Source: Paracentrotus lividus
Taxonomy: Eukaryota; Echinodermata; Echinoidea; Camarodonta; Echinidae
Direction of reading: 5' to 3'
NCBI GenBank assembly: GCA_940671915.1
Contig: CALNVZ010003434.1
Coordinates: 23,751,506 to 23,815,505, forward strand
Length of the DNA stretch: 64,000 bases
A program made the position numbers and the translations under genes. Under the pieces are notes generated by a model that was given only the letters and a program-made list of their open reading frames with translations, was not told the origin of the DNA and searched no databases. Positions 1 to 14,400 of the stretch are shown here, piece after piece (within the stretch, counting starts at the first letter, position 1; every line of letters begins with the position of its first letter).

Positions 1-1493
1 ACTGCCACCCCAATACACAGGCTTTGTACAGTGCAAACACTCCATACACGTTTGGCCCACCCTCCACACATGTCCACAATGCATGAAATACAGGTCATGC
101 CCCAAATCTATTTTTATACCATCACATTCTCTAAAATGTCAATTTTTATATCAGGCCATTTTTCAGGCTGCAAATTTTCCTACCTTGACAGATCGTGGTA
201 GTTTTCTCGGAGATTTCTCACTTGTTGTGGTCGAATACAGCATTCAACCTTCCCAGACAGACCACCTGACCAATAGATGCCGGTATTTCAACTCACTTGA
301 TCTTATGTTGGCAGCTAGGGCTGGACATGTGGTGACCGTCCGATGTTCCCTACTGTCCGGTATTCCCTACATCTACCCTAATTTAAAAACTATACACAGC
401 ACCACAAACGAAGGGTTGTTTTAACATGAGTTACGTGTTAACAATGTGTATCACGTATACCTAAAAGCTTTCTGTCTTTCAAATCGCATTTTGTATTCGG
501 TTGAGCAACATGATTTCCAATCCAAGCGACCTTTTCATTGATCCACATCTTGAGATTTTGAATATCTAACTTGAGAAAAAGATTTAAAGGCCTTAATAAA
601 ACTCGCACAATCATTGATTGAGAAACTCACTGTTTTAAGATGGAACTAGATGTGTTTGTTCGGTGCTGACACATGGGATGTAGTAATGGCATTTGAATTG
701 CAAATGCGTTAGTTCCCAAGGGTTCATCTGGAAAACTAGAACTTTGTCGAGCTGCCCAAAACTCGGCCAAAGATGTAAAAGCAAAACGGGGCGGATAAAT
801 GGCCTTCTGAAATGATTATTCCATTAAAAGCAGATCACGACCTAGCTTTGGGTTGGAGTAGTCTGATCGTCTCATATTACAGTAAGGCGTGAGAGTGTTT
901 GCCAAATGAAAATGACCGCCGGAAATTCATACGAGTATCGTGATGTTAAGAAAACATAGTTTAGTGACGTTACAGCTTGAGGGTTTAAGTGCGCGTCATA
1001 ATAAATGACATGTCTCGTCTGGTTAAAAGGAAAAAAAAACCTAGATAATCTTTTTAAAGGAAAATACAGATCCAAAATAAATTTATCTTATCAAAAGCTG
1101 AACATTTGAATAATTAGAGTTTCATTAAATAAAATACAAAAGAACAGTTGGAGATAGACATTATCACTTTACTTATCATGCTTGTTGCTTATATTTAAGA
1201 AAAAATGCATACTGTTTCACCAATATGCACTTTATCCGATATCAATATAATTTTCATTCTTTTCCTTGTTTAACTTCACCGTATTTCTTGATTTATGTTG
1301 AGTACCACTTTAAAATAAAAGTAATATCTGTAAATTATTAAAGTATAATTATTGTTCTGGCCATGACATTGAAATGTGGAAGACACTTTCTAAAAGTGAT
1401 TTGGAGAGGTCGATAACGGTTCCTGAGCATTATTTTGTACTCTCTTAGAATCGCCAAAATGATAAGAAATTAACCAAATCCAGCTTTGAGTCA
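1..1493. other. No gene recognised (upstream of or inside the first receptor intron)
   Basis: AT-rich DNA with only short open frames, none resembling a known protein. The receptor gene below enters the window at its second coding exon, so its signal-peptide exon would be expected upstream. I looked for a short hydrophobic ATG-initiated exon ending in a phase-1 donor and could not identify one, so this stretch is probably intron. Confidence 0.5.
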
Positions 1494-1719
1494 GATGCAC
1501 TTACACTGAAATGCATGTATGGGGCAGCACTAAATGTTCGTGACCCAAACATATCAGCTGTTTGGTATAATTATTTTGGATCATATTGTGACTATAGGGC
1601 AATTGAAGAGCAATCTTTTACTTTGGAGCTTTTTATCATGATATTATTCCCAAATAGGAAAGCTCACAATAATTTTCTTCATCTTAGCCACACCTTCCCA
1701 CTACACTAGATTCCCTTTA
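1494..1719 (+). repeat. Dispersed repeat, copy 1 (partner at 24668-24911)
   Basis: This segment aligns in the same orientation with 24668-24911. Shared blocks include gacccRaacatatcagct, catttgaagagcaatc, aaagctcacaat and cactRcactagattc. Similarity is diverged and contains indels, so these are old copies of a dispersed element. The copy ends 57 bp before the first visible receptor exon and so lies next to its branch-point region. No terminal inverted repeats or coding potential were recognised. Confidence 0.65.
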
Positions 1720-1776
1720 ATGACACGCTTATATTAATGTCTCTTATATATTTTTTTTTTCTTCTTTTTCTTTCAG

Positions 1777-1932
1777 GAATAATTTTGGAGGATTCATCAC
1801 AAAAAGATTTGAATATAATCGATCTGGCGTTCAACCACATAAATAGCGATGATAGCATTCTTCCAAATACAATTTTAAAAGCAGAATTGGGTCGGGTGCC
1901 ACCCTCAGATCCTTTCTCTGCCGTTAAAACAG
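1777..1932 (+). CDS. Receptor exon a: start of amino-terminal domain
   Basis: Preceded by a long pyrimidine tract and tttcag; donor ag|gtaaga. It enters in phase 1 (the first base of a Gly codon comes from the missing upstream exon) and leaves in phase 1. It encodes [19 protein letters not shown]...DPFSAVKT, the first strand and helix of the periplasmic-binding-like amino-terminal domain. Family proteins have about 20-30 residues before this point, which fits one missing signal-peptide exon. Confidence 0.85.
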
Positions 1933-2408
1933 GTAAGATAATATTCTTCATTTTAAAAGGATACATCAGGGGGGCGTTTCATGAAAGGACTTGTCGGACG
2001 TTTTATCCGACAAACTGTTATAAGCTACTGAAATGCTTGCGTCTGATTGGCTGACAGCAAATTTGTCGGATAAAATGTCCGACATGTCCTTTGATGCAAT
2101 GCCCCCCAGTAGTGGTAACGGACAAAAAGTCCTGTTGAAAGTAGTATCATTTTACTCTGTATGCATACAACATTATGTGTGTAAGATCGTGTGATATTCC
2201 TTCTATGAATTATTGAGAATTTTAATTAATATGCCCGAAATTCTGGTTAATTATTATGACGGTCAAACTCAAATAAAGGCTCAGTTCAGATGTCTCCGCG
2301 CCTTACAACACACAGCATTTCCGTTGTGTATGCGGAATTCCTATTTAGGTGTGTGATGGCAATTGAAGTAAAATGAACGATCCCTACGCCAAAAGAGACA
2401 ACTTTTGA

Positions 2409-2441
<33 letters not shown>

Positions 2442-5400
2442 TTTCAAATAAACCGTGAATAAAATTAATTATTCAAAATTAGCAGTTTCAAATCGTACCT
2501 TTTTCATTTCAGCGCAATCTCTCCCATGATTAATGTATCCCTTCAAATCATCTAGGACTATATAAAAGTGTCTTGGACGACTTTCTATGTATGTTTAGAT
2601 GAGAAAAATATGATCGACACAATTAAATAGACCAAATCTACTCATACATGCATATTTTATACTTTCTATTAAGTTGTCAGATATTAGTCACTAGATTATA
2701 CCGTATAGACCACATATAAATTTTAAAATTCATGATTATCTTTAAGCAATTATTCATTATTCTAAACAAAATATTGGGAGCGAAATTTGCATTTTTATTT
2801 TAAAAATACATGTAAAGGGCCTACATATTGTTTCAAGTTACAGTCAGCAAAAAATAGGAAGGATGTTCGGTGGGGCAAACCATCGCTTTCTCATTATTTC
2901 AATCAGCTGCAAAAAAAAAAAAATGTTTTCCCTCTCCAGTTGAAACCACAAAAACAAACTTTAAGTCAGCACGGCTTAAGTATATTTAAATTTCTTGTTT
3001 ATAAATTATTTTGCTTGTAATGAAAATCAATATTCCGTGGACACGTTTTATCTCTCGCAGCCTTCAAAGTGAAACACAAAAACACATTTCTCGTAATACT
3101 GGCTGACGCCTCATTTTTCAATCTTGAATACTGTTATTGGCCCACGGCCTTGATTTGAAAACAACGAGTGCGTAACCAAAAGAACAGAAGGAAAAGGAAA
3201 ATAGGGAGAAAAGGAAGCAATTTGTCCATTTATCAGTCAGAAAGGTTAAATAGTTTGCACTTTACACTACCTGGGGCCCTGCATTGTCCTTTTTATTAAT
3301 GTTTACAATTTATATTTTAGATTTTGTTAGTACCTCATGTTGCTGGTCGAGTTTTCAATTTTTAAACCTGTGTAAGGTCAATTTGTTTCCTATAAAATGC
3401 AGCACACCAACGGGGTGCACAAATTCTTAAACTTGTTCTTATAGCTTTGTGGGTTTGTTTTTCTTTTATTCGAAATAACAAATCAAAATGGCTAAATAAC
3501 AAGTATACTGTGCAATCTTAATAGCAAGCGTATGGCGAGCTTATTTTGATGGCACGAATCGTATTGCCATCATTGTCCATTCGCCAACTCATTTTAATGA
3601 AAAGAATAAAAGTGATTAAACGGATTTCATGAAAGGAAAATAATTTAATTTACATAATACATTTATTTACCAATTTCTCCATTATAATAAAATGAAATAT
3701 ATAAAAACACTGAATTATTTATAATTTATTGTGAAAAGAAAAATCACGACCTTTTAGATCTAACATTCACAAACAGTATAGAATAGTGTATTTTGAAGAT
3801 TACATAATTTCATGGCAACTCAAATGATTAAGCGCTTTTAGTGTTAAAATGGTTAATGAAAAAAAGTGTAAAGGAATGTTCTTGATCGATCACCTGGAAC
3901 CGAATAAATGACATTAAGGTCGTCAACCGAGGTGAAGCAGAGGTTCTCTCTATTTTCAAGAAAGGGCACACACGGACAGCATAATAATACATGACAACTC
4001 TGATTATAGCAATCAGGAACTCTAGTAGAAGGAGCAAAGAAATGGTAGTTTAGCGCAAGGTGAGAGGAAAGAGGTTATAAGAGGATGATAAAAAGTGGGA
4101 GGAGGGTAACACGTGAGAGAAAGCTGGGTTATATGAGACGATACAAACCATGTCTCTATCGATAACCCCAGTCTCAGATCCACCGCGTATAGTCGTCATC
4201 ATTTCCGGTATCACGATTAATCATCGTCAATTTGAATAGGACGGTTCCTTTTTCACTTTACTCTATTCCAAAACCATTCTCATCGATTGATACCGCTGAT
4301 GAAGATGCATCCATGTTCTACTTTGCAAAGAGAGATTGAGAGGGGTAATATAAGGGGAACAAGAGATCGGGAACGGTCAGTGGGGTAGAAGATGGGAGGG
4401 AGAGTAGTCCAACGATGAAAAATTGGGATTGCGTAATTTGGGAGTTACTAGACGGGGAGGTTAAAGGATATACACTTAAATATATAGGGTTCCAAATAGA
4501 ATAGGAGATGGTTTAAGATTGAGACAGGTAAAATAAGATAGGTTATGGGAAGAGAAGCGTTCAGAAAAAGAAACATGGGGGATTTATTATGAATAGCGGA
4601 GAGAAAAGGTATATACAGAAGTGTTTTCGATGAACAATATTTGGTATAAACCACCTTAAATCTGATACTCGGTCCTGTTCTTCTATTACCGTCTTTTGCT
4701 TATATTAACGACACCTTTTGTTTGTTTCCTCCTTATTAATACCATCTTTTCTGTATTACTTCATCCATGAAGCATTCTTTCATCAATTGATATATATTTT
4801 TATTACCATCACCCCATCAATTTTCTTATCTCTCCTCCTTCTCTTCCTCCACCTATTGATCTCTCTTCATCATCACATCGTCATACAACCATTCTCTATA
4901 CCTATCACTCTTCTATTTCCCATCCCCTATCATATTTCCTCTTCATCTCTGCTTCTCATTAATCCCTTCTCCTCCTCCTCCTCTGTCTTCACCATGGACT
5001 ACAACCGTCATTTTACCCTCTTATTACCACTCTCCTATAGTCGGCTTTATCATCTCCTATCATTTCTCCACCTACTCTTGCCCTCATCCTCTTCTTTCTT
5101 TTACCCCCTCTCATCTCAACAACCGTTTCTCTACTTACTGCTCGGTCTTCACCGCGCCATCACCGTCATACCCTCTTCCTACCATTCCCCTAGTCCCCTT
5201 TATCATCCCTCCCACTATCATCTCCCTCTTCTCTCCCTCTCCTCCTTTTCTTCCTCTTGCCCCTCTTATAAAACTTTTGTTCCACGTATTGTTCTGGCGT
5301 GTATACCATCTGTGTCATACACTTACCCTCCTAGAACTCCAAGCCATTCATGAGTTTAGCGTGTTGGTGGCAGACAGTCGGTTCCAGAGTGAGCGCATGA

Positions 5401-8400
5401 TCCTTTTACACCTCTATGCACTGATCTCCTCTTCCCTACCTATCTGTTTAACCTGCTCTCCTCTCCCTCTATCTCTCCTCCCCTCTCTCGTTCCTCCAGC
5501 CTCGCGCTCAGTTGTTTGCTGTCTATCATCAATCCCTTCTCCACTTACTCCTCTGTCTCCACCACCACCTCAGTCATACACCACCTATTACGATCCCTCC
5601 CTAGTCCCCTTCATTACCTCACCACCCCTCCCACTATCATCTCCCCTTCTCCTCTGTCATCCGCTTCCTCTTACCATCCCTCTCCTAGTCCCCTTCCATC
5701 TTCTGTATCGACACAAAATTTCGTCTCGTTACCCGTCGGCGACCGCAAGTAGTTGATTCAGGAAGACTCGTAAACAGTTTAATTACTGCCCCTAAAAGGT
5801 TTCCAATGAATGATATTCTTGATTAAGATGTACTTCATAACAAGGCTCCTGTGTTTTATTGTCGAAGATTCGGAGAGTATATTGCAACACAAAACATCTT
5901 ATTAACGCGTTGGTACCAAGGATGATGGAAAGTTCAAAGTTGAAGTTGAATTTATAATTCTTTATCATAACGTTCATTATAGACAAGTGTCGATTTCAAG
6001 GTATTATAATTACGTTAGAGGATTTTCATTTTAACAAGCTAGTAATAACAAAAGTGTTGTAGTCATTCTCTATCTGCATTCATAATATAATATTATATCG
6101 AAGCAAATCAAATCAAATTTTGAAACAAAGATCCGCATTTTCGGATTATCACCAATATCAATACTTTGTATTGTACTATAATTATGTATAAATACTTTTG
6201 AATGTAAGGATTCATTAATTTTCATAATTTGTTGGCAAAATTATAGGAATATTCCCAATCATCTTGATAATTGCGATACCGTCCTATGGCAGCACCTGAA
6301 TGGAAATTATCAAAGCAACATTAACATTCTTCGTTTATCGATTGATAGTACTCATCAATTATGAATTCAATATCATTTTTTTTATCCGCCATTGTTTCAA
6401 TCTTTTATTCGTTCGTCTAACCCTTTTGTATCGAAGATTTTTTTGTTCTTCTTCTTCTTGAAAAACCCAAAATATTTCATATTTCAGCGAATTCTTCTTG
6501 ATAATAAAATCCGATCACATCCACAAAGTATTTGATTATGTATCCAGGGGGGCGTTTCATGAAAGGACTTGTCGGACGTTTTATCCGACAAACTGTTATA
6601 AGCTACTGAAATGCTTACATTTGATTGGCTAAGAGCAAATTTGTCGGATAAAAAGTCCGACAAGTCCTTTGATGAAATGCCCCCCTGAAATATCAGAGCC
6701 ATTTGAATAGCAACGACCCATTTAAAAAAAGGAAGAAAATTATTATATACTGTTTGATTACCGACGTGTTTTATATAGCCTAAATCAATAGCTTTTCTAG
6801 CAATAAGTATTCTTGTATAGGAAATTGTTACGATTTGTTTTCTTCAAATTATACATGTGGGTTTGCACGCTCGGGATGTTATAACGCTTAGTGTAGGCCT
6901 ATAATATGGACATGTGAGATCTAGTTCAGGCATGTGGTGTGTTGAAATGCTTTAAACACAGTACGAAATATTTATTTTTGATTTTTTACTATACACGAAA
7001 GCTGATATGAAACATTATTAAAGAGAATTATATAGATTATAGGTGTTTTGTTGGAATTAACCTGAAGTTTTTATATAAATTAAAAGGTATTTAAGTCCTT
7101 TTTGTGGTATGGATTGATGACGTTCTTCTTTACTCACTCACCATTGGTTTGCTGCTTCTCATTGATGTTTCTTCAAAGGCCATGCTTGGGTGATGATCTA
7201 GTCAGATGGGAGCAGCGGAACCGATTGCACATCTAATGAGTCATGAAATCGCCATGATCGTTCGTCTGAGTAAATTCTATCGGGAACGTTTCCTTTCTAT
7301 CTTAATTCGATTCATCTTCATAAGTTCAGCTATACATTCTCAGCAATCTATCCCCATCCGATGCAATTCATGTCGGGTTTCAAGTAAAACCATATCAATT
7401 TCAACAAATGTCAGAGTTTTAGGTAAAAAGGCCTGCTTAGCGATATGAAGAAATACGACACGGCGTTCTCAAAATAATGATGCGCTCTTTTTAAAGAAAA
7501 ATCATAAACCAAAATTTGTTAGGAAATAACATAACAGTATACCTTTTCAGACAAAAATAGAAAAATAAAAATAACCAACGAACTGTAATAAAGTCTATGT
7601 TTGTTTTTATAACTTTGTTGCAAAATAAATCAGATTTTGAAAAATCTTAAAGTTTAATTACATATTTCAAATGTGTCTATTTGCAATATTTTCTATCTGT
7701 TTTCGTGAGACATCAGACAGGAATGGACTTTTAGGTTTTTTGTTTTGTTTTGTTTTTGTTTTTTTCGTTTCAGTTTGTTTCAATTTTTAGTGTTTTTGTT
7801 TTTCTTTCATTTCGTTTTGTTGTTTTGTTAGTATTTGTTTTTGTTTTATATTTGATCGTTGCTCTAATTCCCGTTGATTCAGTATCCGCTCCATCTCATA
7901 CCAATTCCTACTCCTTTGTGTTCTCCCAACCTCCTCATTTTCTGCTCATAAAACCCTGGGAAAGAAACAAACATCTTTAATTATAAAGTGATTAAAATGG
8001 GTTTTTCTCTAAGGAGTCTGGTCCACTTTCAGTGTGACTGATGCCTTGTATGAAACAAATCATAAAGATTTTAACGATCCTCCAAAACTCCTCCCTCTGC
8101 CCAACCTTAACAATTTCATCACTACCACTTTTCCCTCTTTTGCCCCTCGCGAACCCTTCCGCGTCCAACCTCATTCCTTTTCCAACCACTACCTCATCCC
8201 TCTTCGCCCTTCCTCACGCCACCCAAAGCCCTCCTAAAACCTTTCTTTACCCTCCCACTCCTCTCCATTATCCTCCCCATGCCCCTATTCCCTCGTCTCT
8301 CGCAACTCAGTCTACCCTTGCCCCTTCCTGGCCCCTTCACGCCCCTCCCTCTTACCCTTTTCACTTACGTTCCTAACCACTCCCTCACCAAATCTCTACA

Positions 8401-11400
8401 CTTCCAAAACACCCCTCTCTCGACCCTCCGAAATCCCCTCCTCGACTTTCCCTCATCCCTCCCACAACCCTCTTACACCCTCTCCCACCCTATCTCCTCA
8501 TCTCTCTCTTACTCACTCCCCACCCTTCCCTCATCCCTCACCCCTACGCTCGCCCCTCCCTCACCCTCCCACACCCCTGTGACACACCTCTCGACCCACC
8601 CTCCCCATCCCTCCCTCATCTCTCTTACTCATCCCCCACCCTTCCTTCATCCCTTCGTCACCATTCCTTCTCACCACTCCCCAACCCATCCCTACCCTTG
8701 CCTCCCCCTCCCCACACACTCCCACATCCCTCTCACCCCCTCCCCAACCCTCCATCATCTCTCCCTTATATTATATCCCCTCCCTTCAAAGTCCTTATCC
8801 TACCAATGGGGTGTGAAATAGGAACCTTGAGTGAGTGCTCGGGTGGGTAAATAATTGGATTTGGACTGCAGCGTGAGGCCCGAGCTGGAAGCTGTCGATG
8901 CCGACACTTTCGGCGAAGCGAACACTCAGCTCGTTGCTCAGCTGCTCCTAGACACGTTGTTATTTCAGCCACTTAATCGGAATGCTGAACTGTGTCAGGC
9001 CAAAGGGAAGAAGAACAGAAGAATAAGAGAAGAAATTTAAACTGAGAGGAAAAGGAAGAAATAATGAGAAGAGGGAAAAGCTAAAAAGTTTTGACCCTTC
9101 ATGTAATGTCCCGAGAGCTGGGTTTAAAGTTTAATTGTGCACGTTATCTGTGGATGTCCATTTATCCCTAAGAATATAGGTAAATTTTCCCCTTTATATA
9201 TCTCAAATGCAGACCATAATTGTTCAAACTCAATATGAGCTCTAAACTAAATTTTGTCTTACTTTACAAAAAATAAGTTTGACGAGTCCTATTTTTTTAA
9301 AATCTAGTGAGAAATATTTCATATTGTATTCAATTCGTACAGCGTGATTGATTCATGGTGGAACCATGAAATATCACATGTGATATTAAATTCGTATACT
9401 CATTTTAGCAGGTGTTTTATTTAATCTGTCCTTCGAAACCTGTCAGAAACACCGTTCAAATGCGTGTTTCTTTTTTATTTTTGTTTTCATACTTTTTTAC
9501 GAATTAATTTAATGTCAACATAATAAGTACATTTCCAATTACCTATCTATGTTGATTTCTATTGTTAATCAATCCACATTAAACATTTTATTTAATCATT
9601 GCCTATTTACTAATAATTAAGATTTAAAGTGAAATTGGATGTCTATTTTTTGTGAATAGATTTTGCTTATTTTAATTCAGAGGATCCCTTAGAATTGGTG
9701 ACAGGGCCCTGTTGAATCATATTGCAATTAAATTAATAATTATGTCACCACATTGTTTATTATTTCTGTTGTTAATCTTATGACACCTGCTTGAGTAAAT
9801 TTTACTAGACACACTTACCAGCCTATGAAGGCCCTTCAAATATTCTGGTAACAAACTATAAAACGACCTAACGAGCGAAAAAAAAGCTCTGAAAATACAT
9901 CTCCCAGCACCTGGAAGGCGAGTGAAATCCCAGTCATTCGTATGTCTATTTACACTTACATTCTGCCACCCCTCCAAGCCCTGTCTGCGTCTTGAATATT
10001 TATGATTGAGATTTCTCCGCGTCAAGATAAACAACGAGCACTCCCGATGGATAAACCAGACTGTTAACATTTCCTCACGGCAAAGCTGTCGAGAGATGTA
10101 ACGAAAAAACGAAGCTCAACGAAAGAAGGAGATGATGTGAAATTGATCACCACTTCAAAAAGTTAGAAATATACCCATTGTATACATGGTGCATGGACCA
10201 TGAGATACATTATGACGTGGACAAAATGAATGCTTGATAGCGCTTTGCCATGATTTATGGACAAAGATTCGCGTAATTTATAACACCTTATTCACGGCAT
10301 TTGAGATGTTGTTAAATGTCCTAAAATTCTAACAAAAGTAATATACGTTTTCCCGGTCAATTTTAAGCTCTTTGCAATCGATTTTGTTAATGTTCATTCA
10401 ATTCAAACAATACCTCATGGACCGGAGCTATCGGTCAGTTGAATTAACGTTTATATTTTTAATCGCGATCACATTTATGACGAAAGTGATAGTAAGAAAT
10501 GTAAAATTGATCGGAGATATAGTTTACACTTGACCGGGAAAACCTATATTAATCCGGTCTTAATCCGGCATTTTTCAAGATTTTGGATACCCATCCACCC
10601 TGTAATTTAGGATGAATTCCCCCCCCCCCCCTCACCCCTCCGTTGATGGACGTTTTCGAAAAGAAAAAAAAAACGGAGTCCAAATTTCATTTGTTCCTAA
10701 GTTATTGTTGTCCCTCCTTTTCAATATAAGCCCTCTTTTGTGTGTTCGCGCTTTTTGGCGCCCCGATGATCCTTTAGTCTATTTTATTCTTAATGGCCCC
10801 CTGGGGGTTGGATCAAAACACTAAGGGCCCCCCAAACATGGGACTTAATAATTTGCATATGAAAATAAGCGCCTTGCTATATACATGTATGTGTGTAATA
10901 GGGTGCTTTGCTTGCTATCTTCATTAGATGTTAACATACTATACATATAGCGATATACTTGTACATGTTCGATACAGATTCTATTTTTTTTTTTAAAGAT
11001 ATATGATTCGATGACTAATTAATACCCTGAAAGGAGTCACTGTTGTACAGAATCGACAGGTAAACTTTAAAATTTAAATTTCCATTAACTTTATTCGCTG
11101 TCTTTGTAAGACACTGACTTTAATATCATATCGGAAATTGTGGGAAATACATTCAAAATTTATTTAAATTTTGTTTATTAAATTTGCTAAATGCAGTTTT
11201 GTTCAACCCGTTACATGTTTTGGATGAACAGATATACCATATTATTAGTGATAACTTGTTATCTTCATAAGATATCAACATACTAGCAAATCATTAATAA
11301 GGGGCGTTTATAGAGAGTCATTTTTGTAAAGTGTTATTCAATTATTTATAAGTAGCGCGAAAGTAGAAAACAACGTTGGGAAATGGCAAGATAGCTTTAA

Positions 11401-14400
11401 TCTATAAAAGGGTGGAAATTAGTAAGCGTAGTCTATGTAAGATGTTAACATACCAAATAATAGAAAATTCATTGGAAAATAGCTGAATATCAATTTAAAT
11501 TTGCTTTTTAAAAATATATTCGAGTTTCAACATTATGAAGATTACAAATAAATGTAATCAATTTTTTTAATTCGATGAAAATAGATTCAAATCAGTTATT
11601 AATTTTTTCAATCAGCCTCAGAAGCTACGAAAAGACGAAATATAACTAATCTATTTGTCCTTTAAAATACATTACTCTCTCTTTATTTTTTTTAAATTTT
11701 TTATTCTTATATGTAGAAATGTAACAAATGATTAAATGAACCCAATACCTGTGAATTGTAAGCTCAGAAACACTTTTATCCGAGAGACATTCAATATCAA
11801 AAGAACATCAACAGATAATTTTCTCTGGTACGGGATAAATCCCACAACTGAAGTGAAAGGACTAAAACACAAACATGGAAGAGGGTCTACTTTTTAGCGT
11901 CACTCTTAAATAGGTCTCAAACTTCAAATACATTGTTGTCCCTTTTACATATTTTCCTGGCCCCATTTGAAGGATTTACAGATTTTCTTTCTAATCAAAT
12001 TATTTTGTTTACCGCTAGTTATTCAATCAAATCAAAAGTGCTTTCTATTTTTATTTTGCTTAATCCATGTACTTACCAACCAGTGATAAATCAAAATATT
12101 CCATTAAAGGGAATACTGAATATTTTTGAATAGGCAAGGGAATATAACCCATTTTCAATTCCAATTCCAATAGATTCAAATTTTCTTTATCTGCGGATAT
12201 TAATTTACAAATCTGAGTTACAGAAGAAGAATATCTATCTTGATTTTGATTCAAATTTAAATCGATGTTAAAAATTGATTCCACTCCTCTGTTTTAAAAT
12301 CATTATTTTATCAGATTTCCCTTGCGACATTTTTTTTATCCATTGCATGGGAAAGTGAAAGCTCATTAATCTACTTTGAATGTTTATTTATTTTGTAAGA
12401 TTGTTCGTACTTTTTATTCAGATTGTGGAAACAAACTTGAATTGAATTGAACTTCTTTTCAGTTTGTTCATATACCGCATATCGGTGAATCAATTTGTGT
12501 ATATAATATGTAAAAAAATAATAAATCAACGAAAGACAGAACGATGATCATTCATGTTCTCAAATTACAGACTAAAATATTTCGAGCTCTTCATTTTTAC
12601 ACTAAAAAAAGCAAGTGGAAGCATTAACAGCAATTCAAATTCATTATGATGGGAAACTATACAATATATCTTTATCTGTTGTATTTTTGCATTACGATAA
12701 CGTGAAAACGTGTTATCAAGTCTTTAAAAAAAGTTTTTGGAAAATTTTCTACAGAAGCATGAGATCGAAAAGCTTTCCAAAACGCAGCACCAGAACATTA
12801 GAAGATTTTTTTTTTTTTTGGAACAATTTAAACGTATCCGATCCGAAAACATTTCTCTTAGATATTGTATAGGCCTATATGCCGATTGTATTTTTGGGCA
12901 GAGTCATGATGTTTTGTAATTTGCGTAATAAGAACTACCTGTTAACATTATTAACGTAATATTATATTCCGGTCAACAACCCGAGATTTACCAGCGAATA
13001 TAGAATCCTTGATATAAAACAAAAACAAATTTCACGTGGAAATCATGGAATCACCACACGCCTCAGTGGAAAAACTATCGATTACATGCCCGAACGCAAA
13101 AGGATCGTAATTCAATTTGCGCGCAAATCTCCGTGATATCACACACTTGATAGGAAAACGATGATGAGTATATGCTGACGATTCTATCCTTACATCAATA
13201 TTGATACAGGTTAGACCAAGTACCCTCTTCAATGGGTTCGTCAAGAGCTCAAGATGCGGTAGCTCCACAGTTTCCCGCCAAAAGAAAGGAAAGAAAATCG
13301 ATTTCAGCCGATGGATTGTATGACATTTTGACAGACGACATATCAAACATGAGAGATCGAAGTAGCATCGATCCTACTTCACTGAAGATTGCAGAAATCT
13401 GCTGATAAGCACAACACGTGTTTGAGGGACGGGTTGCGTTTGATCTTCAGTCTGTTGTTTGATGCGCTAATGTATAGCTTGCAGTGTGATAAAATTTTGA
13501 AATTAAGCCACAACTTTGAACATAGCATGTGTTTCAGGTACAATATCAGGGATCAAGTCCTGATGAAAGTATAGGTTAAAACCGTTTTGGGTAATTGTCC
13601 GAAATTGAAATGAATATCACTTATAAGACACAACATTTTCGCTTAAGATGTTTAATTGTTGAACTTCCTAAGGGGAAAAAAAAGCTCGCAAACCTTTAGA
13701 TCAGACAGGAATAGTTTGAGATTTTTAGGCTAATCGGTTTAATTGCCGACATATGGGTGACTAAAATATCTATTTACATAAGCGTAAAAAATAAATAAAT
13801 AATAAATTGTGAAGCATATAATGTTACTTGGGAAACTTGGTTATTTAAATGAGAAATGAAGAGGAAAGCTACAAAAGGCTCTCAAGAGCTTGAAACAGAA
13901 ACCTTACCCTTTAACCGTTATAGTTAATGTTGAAAATTTACACACGGAGAAAAATATGGTCATGCAACACGACTACCTGTAACCAAGGGGGTACTTCCTG
14001 CTTTGATAGATAGTCAATTTCTCAACATCTGTTAGTGTCTATAATTTCTATAATATTCCCATTTCTCATACAGTAAACCATTGCTTTGAGAGTGTTTAGG
14101 GGATATAACAATAAAAAAGACATTTAAACTTTTCTGATTTGGTTTTGCATATAACATAAAAACTTTACATCTTAACATTTCTCATACAGTAAAACATTAC
14201 TTTGAGAGCGTTTAGGGGATATAGCAATAAAAAAGACATTTACATTTTTCTGATTTGGTTTTGCATGTAATATAAAAAAATAAAAAAATTTACATCTTAA
14301 GATGTAAAGTTTTTATGTTATATGCAAAACAAAATCAGAAAAGTGTTAATGACTCTTTTTATTATTCATATCCCCTAAACGCTCTCAAAGTAATGTTTTA

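Noticed and set aside
83-424. 113-codon frame as a possible signal-peptide exon of the receptor
   Set aside because: No hydrophobic signal sequence leading to a phase-1 donor and no resemblance to receptor N-termini.
4718-5756. Open frames of 211 and 159 codons on the + strand
   Set aside because: They run through a polypyrimidine tract; composition alone keeps the frames open and the products are Ser/Leu/Pro/His low complexity.
8034-8821. Overlapping Pro/Ser/Leu-rich frames up to 180 codons
   Set aside because: Same cause: C/T-rich tract, open in several frames at once.
13032-13346. 104-codon minus-strand gene
   Set aside because: No family resemblance, no splice-site context and within the expected range of chance frames.
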